From Halanaerobium sp. MA284_MarDTE_T2 (GTDB lineage: Bacteria > Bacillota > Halanaerobiia > Halanaerobiales > Halanaerobiaceae): 55,537 nt of DNA. The DNA lies in assembly GCF_003337245.1 (NCBI RefSeq), contig NZ_QPJE01000015.1, positions 1 through 55,537 of the forward strand. Reading direction: 5' to 3'. Shown one piece after another: positions 49,055 through 55,537 of the stretch (within the stretch, counting starts at the first letter, position 1; each line of letters begins with the position of its first letter). Position numbers and translations under genes: made by a program. The notes under the pieces are model-generated. The model ran no database searches, was not told the DNA's origin, and saw only the letters and a list, made by a program, of their open reading frames with translations.

Positions 49055-50224
49055 TTAATTATTTAAAATTTTATCTCTGTTTAAATTCAACAAAACAAGT
49101 AAAACAAGTGCGGCTACAGGCAGCATTAATATTACTCTTATAGAATAAATAATGCTAAAACTATCTGCTATATATCCCAGTCCAGTGGCCCCCAGTGCCC
49201 CTAAACCTGATCCAAAACCAGTCATCAGTCCGGCAGCAAGGCCTGCATTACCGGGCATAACTCGCTGGCCCAGTATTACTGTTATACCAAAAGTGCTCAT
49301 TAAGACAAAACCTGTCAAAACTGCAGCAATATTTGTAATAAAACTGCTTGTATTAAAAATCAAATATGTAAAAGGTATAGTTAAGGTAATAAAACCAGTT
49401 AAAATTTTAAGCATCCCTATTTTATCCCCAAGCCGACCTGCTATTACAGTACCTACAGCCCCTGCAGTTAAAAATAAAGTTAATAATCTACTGCCAAAAA
49501 ACCCTGCTTTTCCCAGATAATCAATAAAATAAAGTGGTATAAAATTCAAAATACCTGCACTTAACCACGATCTAACAATAACAAATAGGAGAAGAATAAT
49601 GATAGAATTTACTCTTTTCTTTTCATCTTCAGGATTTCCCTTTTTAGCACTTTTTTTAAAAGGATCCTCAAGTACATATTTACCATCTATTTTAAAGAGA
49701 TAATATCCGGCAGCTGGAATAACTAAAATAGCCGGTATTAGAAAATAGATTGTTCCTTTAAGACCAGAAAGACCAATAAAAAATGACATCAGCACCGGTG
49801 CAAAAGCAACTCCCAGGGTTCCACCAAGTGAAAAAATAGACATTGCCTGTGCCTGATTACCACCTCTGCTGAGCTGAAAAACCAGTCTGGAAGCATAAGG
49901 ATGAAATGCAGCTACTCCAATTCCAGAAAGAAATACTACAAAAAGCAGCAGTTTATAATTATCGATAAATCCAAGTGAACTTAAAGCAGTGATAGAAAGA
50001 ACTGTAGAAGCAGGTATAATCCATACTTTATAACCTTTATCTGAAATATAACCTAATATTGGCTGCAGAAAAGAAGATGTAACTTCAATCATTAAATAAA
50101 TTAATGTTGTCTGAAAATAACTTAAATTTAAGAGTGTTTTCATGTGTGTCATTATTATTAATATGGATCCTGGCGCAAAATCAGTTACTAGATGAACAGA
50201 ACTTAAAATATAATATTTTAGCAT
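49055..50224 (-). CDS. MFS transporter, fosmidomycin-resistance (Fsr) type
   Basis: Twelve-segment MFS membrane protein of about 389 residues. SVHLVTDFAPGSILIIM at the N-terminus, QPILGYISDKG as the first cytoplasmic loop motif, GIGVAAFHPYASRLV, and LGATGLGYIADS are in the pattern of Fsr-family drug exporters. ATG at 50224 is preferred; the reading frame extends to 50278 but that part lacks an RBS and reads non-family. It is monocistronic. The exported compound is unknown. Confidence 0.8.
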   Translation of the reverse strand: MLKYYILSSVHLVTDFAPGSILIIMTHMKTLLNLSYFQTTLIYLMIEVTSSFLQPILGYISDKGYKVWIIPASTVLSITALSSLGFIDNYKLLLFVVFLSGIGVAAFHPYASRLVFQLSRGGNQAQAMSIFSLGGTLGVAFAPVLMSFFIGLSGLKGTIYFLIPAILVIPAAGYYLFKIDGKYVLEDPFKKSAKKGNPEDEKKRVNSIIILLLFVIVRSWLSAGILNFIPLYFIDYLGKAGFFGSRLLTLFLTAGAVGTVIAGRLGDKIGMLKILTGFITLTIPFTYLIFNTSSFITNIAAVLTGFVLMSTFGITVILGQRVMPGNAGLAAGLMTGFGSGLGALGATGLGYIADSFSIIYSIRVILMLPVAALVLLVLLNLNRDKILNN

Positions 50225-50446
50225 TTTAATCCCATCACTCCCAGATATTTTATATAAAACAGCATATCTTGGAATCAAAGATAAAGCAAGTATTTTTTAT
50301 TTTTTCTTTACCAAAATATTCTTATCAATAATAATTCTCCATAAAATATCTCAGGATACCACTGTTTTTTTACAATAAATGAAAAAACTATTATTCTGTG
50401 GTATAATAAATGTAATCATATAAAATATTAAAAAAGAAGGGATCAA

Positions 50447-51172
50447 ATGAAAAATAATACATATATTATCTTATCAATTTCAATTATAATTGCTGCTTTA
50501 ATACTGGGAGGATTTTTCTACCAGGCAGTTAATAAAGAAAATACAATTAAAGTAGTAGGAATTGCAAAAAGACCATTTGAAGCTGATACTTTAAAGTGGT
50601 CTGTCAATCTGGAAACAGAAGTAAATCCAGAAGAACTGCAGCAGGGCTATTTAATAATGAAAGATCGGCTGTTAAATTTTAAAGAAGAAATCAGCAAAAT
50701 AGGCATAGAAACTGAACAATTTAATATCCAGCCAATACAGGTAACAAAAGAATTTAATTATATTTATAAAGATGGAAATAGTGAAAGGGTTTTTAGAGGT
50801 TACAGATTGAATCAATATATTTTCTTAATAACAAAAAATATCGATCAGGTAGAAAACCTTGTTCTCAATCCATTAGAACTTTATAACAAAAATATCTTTA
50901 TAGAAAATTCCAACCTCCAGTATTATTTTTCGGAAATAGATAATCTCAAAAAAGAAATTATTGCTGAAGCCACAGTAAATGCACGTGAAAGAGCAGAAAG
51001 AATGTTAGAGGAAACTGATCTTAAACCAGATAAGGTTCTTTCTATGAACTCAGGTATTTTTCAAATTACAGAACCTTATTCAACCAATACCTCAAGTATG
51101 GGAATCTACAATACAAGCAGTAGAAACAAAGAAATCAGTGTAACAGCACATGCTGCTTTTTCTTTAAAATAA
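50447..51172 (+). CDS. SIMPL domain (DUF541) protein
   Basis: A 241-residue protein with a single N-terminal membrane anchor (about residues 7-27) and an extracytoplasmic SIMPL/DUF541 domain. IKVVGIAKRPFEADTLKW, QFNIQPIQVTKEF, RGYRLNQYIFL and NARERAERMLEE follow the family (BP26/YggE-like). Relatives protect from stress or form channel-like oligomers, but the exact role is unclear. AAGAAGGGA precedes the ATG; a terminator shared with serS follows. Confidence 0.8.
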   Translation: MKNNTYIILSISIIIAALILGGFFYQAVNKENTIKVVGIAKRPFEADTLKWSVNLETEVNPEELQQGYLIMKDRLLNFKEEISKIGIETEQFNIQPIQVTKEFNYIYKDGNSERVFRGYRLNQYIFLITKNIDQVENLVLNPLELYNKNIFIENSNLQYYFSEIDNLKKEIIAEATVNARERAERMLEETDLKPDKVLSMNSGIFQITEPYSTNTSSMGIYNTSSRNKEISVTAHAAFSLK

Positions 51173-51208
51173 ATTCTTTATGCTTATAAAAATAAGCTCA
51201 TAAATTAA

Positions 51209-51251
51209 AACCCTGCCGTGACATTATATATCTACAGCAGGGATTTTTTTA
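51209..51251. terminator. Terminator between SIMPL and serS genes
   Basis: CCCTGC (51211-51216) pairs with GCAGGG (51237-51242) followed by TTTTTTT on the plus strand; TTTTAATTT follows on the minus strand. It lies between convergent genes. Confidence 0.7.
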
Positions 51252-51263
51252 ATTATTTAAAAA

Positions 51264-52535
<1,272 letters not shown>

Positions 52536-52576
52536 TTATTCCTCCTTCTTTAAGTTAAGTTTATTATAATTAAATT

Positions 52577-52829
52577 AAAAAACTCCCATCCCTAAAAAGG
52601 GACGAGAGTTATATTCCCGTGGTGCCACCCTACTGGCAGATTATTATTATCTGCCTCTTTGAAAAAATAACGGATTTTTCCCGGAAAAGACTACTTGATT
52701 TCATCTTTTCAGCTCCCAGGTGGATTCAATAATCAATCTGGCTGGTTTTCATCATCCACCAGCTTTCTAAGACAGATTAGATAATTTACTATTCCTGTTC
52801 AATGCTTTTCTAAACTGGCTATTAATTTG
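52577..52829 (-). ncRNA. T-box leader of serS (specifier UCC)
   Basis: The minus-strand leader has the T-box AGGGTGGCACCACGGG (52632-52617), a terminator stem CTCTCGTCCC/GGGATGGGAG with a T-run (52608-52577), and a Stem I with AGAAAGCTGGTGG. The specifier is read as UCC in GAAUCCACC (52724-52722), the usual spacing before ACC. Uncharged tRNA-Ser(GGA) would therefore stabilise the antiterminator and raise serS expression. Confidence 0.9.
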
Positions 52830-52835
52830 AATTTT

Positions 52836-52864
52836 ATTATAATACAGCAGCTAAAAAAATGCAA
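52836..52864 (-). promoter_or_regulatory. serS promoter
   Basis: On the minus strand TTGCAT (52864-52859) and TATAAT (52841-52836) are exactly 17 bases apart, placing the transcript start just before the T-box leader. Confidence 0.75.
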
Positions 52865-52911
52865 GTCTTTAAAGAAAAAAGAGTTTCCGAATTTTTAGTA
52901 TTAAGATGCAA

Positions 52912-52942
52912 AAAAGCAGGCAGCTTAAATGCCACCTGCTTT
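52912..52942 (-). terminator. Terminator of ald
   Basis: On the minus strand AGCAGGTGGC pairs with GCTGCCTGCT (two G-U pairs) and is followed by TTTTT, 33 bases after the ald stop. Confidence 0.8.
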
Positions 52943-52974
52943 AATAATATCATTTTTCAGATTTATGATTCAAT

Positions 52975-54102
52975 TTATGCTTCAAAATCAGCTATAAGAT
53001 CAGAAAGTGGTGTATAATCCATATCAAATGCATCTGCAACTGCTTTATATGTCAGTTCACCTTCATGAGTATTTAATCCCTTTGCAAGTGCTGGATCATC
53101 TACCATTGCTTTTTTGTAACCTTTATTGGCAAGTTTAAGTGCATAAGGCAGTGTTGCATTTGTAAGTGCATATGTAGATGTTCTGGCAACCGCGCCTGGC
53201 ATATTTGCAACTGAATAGTGAACTACTCCATGACGTACAAACACAGGATCATCGTGAGTGGTAGGATAAGTTCCTTCAACACATCCACCCTGGTCAATTG
53301 CTACATCAACAATTACTGCCCCCTCTTTCATTTCCTTTATCATTTCTTCTGTGACAAGACTTGGAGCTTTAGCACCAGGGATTAAAACTGCTCCAATAAC
53401 TAGATCAGCTTTTTTTACCTCTTCCATTACATGATATGTATTTGACATTACTGTCTTTACTCTACCATTGAAAATGTCATCTATATAACGCATTTTTTCC
53501 TGATCAATATCCATAATAGTTACATCTGCTCCCAGACCAACAGCCATTTTTGCTGCATTTACTCCAACAATTCCCCCTCCAACAATTACTACTTTAGCAG
53601 GTTCTACACTAGGCACTCCTCCCAGCAGAACACCTCTACCACCATTAGGCTTTTCTAAAAATTTAGCACCTTCCTGTGCTGCAAGCCTGCCTGCAACTTC
53701 GCTCATCGGTGTCAAAAGCGGTAAAGAACCATCTTCTGTCTGAATTGTTTCATATGCTACACCTACAACTTTTTTGTCCAGCAGAGCTTTGGTTAATTTC
53801 TCTTCAGCTGCCAGATGTAGATAGGTAAATAGAAGTTGGTCTTCGTGGAAGTAATCATATTCTTCAGGTAGCGGTTCTTTTACCTTCATAATCATTTCTG
53901 CTCTTTCAAATAATTCTTTTTTATCACTAAGAATTGTTGCCCCTGCAGAAATATATTCTTTATCATCGATTCCACTGCCTTTACCGGCATATTTTTCTAT
54001 TAATACTTCATGCCCGGCTTTAGTCAAAGCTTCAACACCTGCAGCTGTAATAGCAACTCTGTTTTCATTGTTTTTAATTTCCTTTGGTACTCCTACTATC
54101 AT
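52975..54102 (-). CDS. ald: Alanine dehydrogenase
   Basis: NAD-dependent alanine dehydrogenase of about 375 residues, interconverting alanine and pyruvate plus ammonia. [19 protein letters not shown] at the start, catalytic Lys in [11 protein letters not shown], His in FTYLHLAAE, and the NAD site [20 protein letters not shown] are all present. ATG at 54102, nine bases after AAGGGG, gives the family N-terminus. It is monocistronic with its own terminator. Alanine is a common fermentation product in such anaerobes. Confidence 0.93.
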   Translation of the reverse strand: MIVGVPKEIKNNENRVAITAAGVEALTKAGHEVLIEKYAGKGSGIDDKEYISAGATILSDKKELFERAEMIMKVKEPLPEEYDYFHEDQLLFTYLHLAAEEKLTKALLDKKVVGVAYETIQTEDGSLPLLTPMSEVAGRLAAQEGAKFLEKPNGGRGVLLGGVPSVEPAKVVIVGGGIVGVNAAKMAVGLGADVTIMDIDQEKMRYIDDIFNGRVKTVMSNTYHVMEEVKKADLVIGAVLIPGAKAPSLVTEEMIKEMKEGAVIVDVAIDQGGCVEGTYPTTHDDPVFVRHGVVHYSVANMPGAVARTSTYALTNATLPYALKLANKGYKKAMVDDPALAKGLNTHEGELTYKAVADAFDMDYTPLSDLIADFEA

Positions 54103-54477
54103 CAAAATCATCCCCTTTAATTTTTTTACAGTTTAAACACTGTATTTTTAATATAATAAAAGTGTTCTAAAAATTTACATTTTAACTTTTGATATAAAAA
54201 TTAAAATGATATTTCCCACTTTTATTTATACTCATTAAATCATTTAATTTCTGCTTTAAACAAAAAATTAATCTCTATTAATTTGTAAAATTTCATCAAA
54301 ATCTCAACTTAACAATTAACAACAAATTTTTTTAAAGTCTATCTCCTTTTATACCGGCCATTTTTTGTTTTTAAATTTTCTGCAAGTCTAATAAGACAAT
54401 TTATTTCTTATTTACTGTGACCACTCTACGACATAAGTCCATAATCTATAATCTTTATCAGCAAACTGAAACTTCTA
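54103..54477. other. AT-rich intergenic region upstream of ald
   Basis: No gene found. The last bases (about 54459-54480) read AGCAAACTGAAACTTCTATCAC, matching 19 of 22 positions of the AGCAGACTATAACTTCTATCAC end of palindromic repeat copy A; the hairpin part is absent. The rest is AT-rich spacer. Confidence 0.4.
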
Positions 54478-55509
54478 TCACTTATAATATTTTTTTAAAT
54501 CATAGGGGGAATATATGCCTTTTCCGGTCACTACTCCACTTACAAATTTGGGTGGTGTTATATCAAAGGCCGGATAATATCTTTTAACACCTTCCACTGC
54601 AGTTCTTTCTCCCATTGCCTGGAGTACAAAGTCCCCATCTCTTTCTTCAATCTCAATACTATCAATATCAGGATGATCTCTATCTGGAGCTCCTGTTACA
54701 AAATAAGGTATATCATTATAATGAGCAGCCATTGCTATTTGAAAGGTTCCTATTTTATTAACTACATGACCGTCCATAGTTATTACATCTGCTGCTGATG
54801 TAAATAGATCAACATTTTCTTTTTCCATTACATATGCAGGCATATTATCTGTTATAACCCTTACATCAAATCCCTGCTCACAGGCTACACTTGCTGTCAG
54901 ACGAGCCCCCTGAAAATATGGTCTTGTTTCGGGACAGATTACTTTAATATCTTTGCCCCTATTTTTTGCTTCTCTAAGCATAAGTCCAACTATTGATTCT
55001 GCAAAACACTGTGTAATTATTGTTCCTTTATCAGGAAAAAAATCAACTAAATTACCGGCAATTCTATCTATTTTTTTATATTTATTATTAATTTCTTCTA
55101 ATGCATGTTCAAATATTGCCTTATCTGCTTTTTGACCAGCTTTAATAGCTTTTTTTGCCGCATTAAGAGCTTTATTTACCACTATTTCCATTCTTTTAAC
55201 AGTAGTTGGTCTAGCATGAGAAAGTTTATAAGCTGCTTTTTTCAAATAATCAATCTGTTCTTCTTCTTTTTTATCTCTAACTTCATATGCAGCAAGAGCC
55301 ATCCCCATTGGAGCAGCAAGATAGGGGCCACCACTCTGAGTCACCATATCAGCAATTGCCTGAGCCACCTCTCTATGATTTTCACAGCAAACATATTCTA
55401 CTTTTTGGGGATATATCCGTCTATCTAAAATTTTAACTTTCCCATCTTCATACCAGGCCACATTTTCATATTTAAGTATAAAAGCAAGTCCTTTATCTGC
55501 CCTCTCCAT
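54478..55509 (-). CDS. MtnA/eIF2B-like sugar-phosphate isomerase
   Basis: A 343-residue member of the eIF2B alpha/MtnA family. MtnA isomerises 5-methylthioribose-1-phosphate; others act on ribose-1,5-bisphosphate. GTIITQCFAESIVGLMLREA contains the expected active-site Cys, KVICPETRPYFQGARLTA binds the sugar phosphate, and SAADVITMDGHVVNKIGT holds the catalytic Asp, though in AAD rather than the usual GAD. The N-terminal part departs from classic MtnA, so another sugar phosphate is possible. ATG follows AGGAGGG. No other methionine-salvage gene is nearby. Confidence 0.75.
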   Translation of the reverse strand: MERADKGLAFILKYENVAWYEDGKVKILDRRIYPQKVEYVCCENHREVAQAIADMVTQSGGPYLAAPMGMALAAYEVRDKKEEEQIDYLKKAAYKLSHARPTTVKRMEIVVNKALNAAKKAIKAGQKADKAIFEHALEEINNKYKKIDRIAGNLVDFFPDKGTIITQCFAESIVGLMLREAKNRGKDIKVICPETRPYFQGARLTASVACEQGFDVRVITDNMPAYVMEKENVDLFTSAADVITMDGHVVNKIGTFQIAMAAHYNDIPYFVTGAPDRDHPDIDSIEIEERDGDFVLQAMGERTAVEGVKRYYPAFDITPPKFVSGVVTGKGIYSPYDLKKYYK

Positions 55510-55537
55510 TTTTCCCTCCTACTAATATAATCGTGAA

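Overview
The window is AT-rich, gene-dense DNA of a low-GC anaerobic Firmicute. Gene content (thiosulfate/persulfide enzymes, tungstate uptake, an oxidoreductase-type ferredoxin, formate/nitrite channel, trehalose synthesis, several TTG/GTG starts with strong Shine-Dalgarno sites, a T-box on serS) points to a fermentative halophile of the Halanaerobiales. That placement is inference from content; no rRNA or other phylogenetic marker was analysed.

Layout. 1-7 kb: a truncated ferredoxin behind a structured RNA leader, an M20 amidohydrolase, trehalose synthesis (otsA-otsB), a CMP-kinase-like/nuclease-like fusion coupled to a degenerate HPRT, and an M29-like aminopeptidase. 7-16 kb: a sulfur island with a YeeE/YedE transporter, a CoA-disulfide/persulfide reductase carrying a rhodanese domain, a taurine-type ABC importer whose two internal gaps hold palindromic elements, and two exported tandem rhodaneses. 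16-23 kb: a surface-sugar cluster (GT39-like and GT2 glycosyltransferases, ATP-grasp, sugar aminotransferase, LysR, dTDP-glucose dehydratase). 23-27.3 kb: divergent polyphosphate genes (ppx/ppk) with a small unknown ORF. 27.5-35.2 kb: an FNT channel and three signalling proteins (two HD-GYP, one GGDEF) that look like one c-di-GMP module. 35.4-38.3 kb: a tungstate/molybdate ABC transporter. 38.6-43 kb: a scarred region with an antiporter truncated by an IS3-family remnant, an acetate kinase 5' fragment with two nonsense codons, two DUF3841 paralogues, a ferredoxin-nitroreductase and tRNA-Ser(UGA). 43-55.5 kb: glycerate dehydrogenase, an orphan PduT-like microcompartment shell protein, glycerate kinase, DUF4438, an MFS pump, a SIMPL protein, T-box/serS, alanine dehydrogenase and an MtnA/eIF2B-like isomerase.

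The most unusual items are: (1) the kinase-nuclease fusion overlapped by an HPRT that has lost three active-site motifs; (2) two copies of a MITE with exact 9-bp target duplications, each just upstream of a shared ~33-bp leader at a tauA-like and an FNT gene; (3) an orphan PduT-type shell protein keeping its Fe-S cysteine with no other microcompartment gene in view; (4) the composite antiporter/IS3/ackA scar; (5) a candidate Moco/tungsten-cofactor-type leader before the ferredoxin. No CRISPR array, rRNA, prophage or intact transposase was seen.
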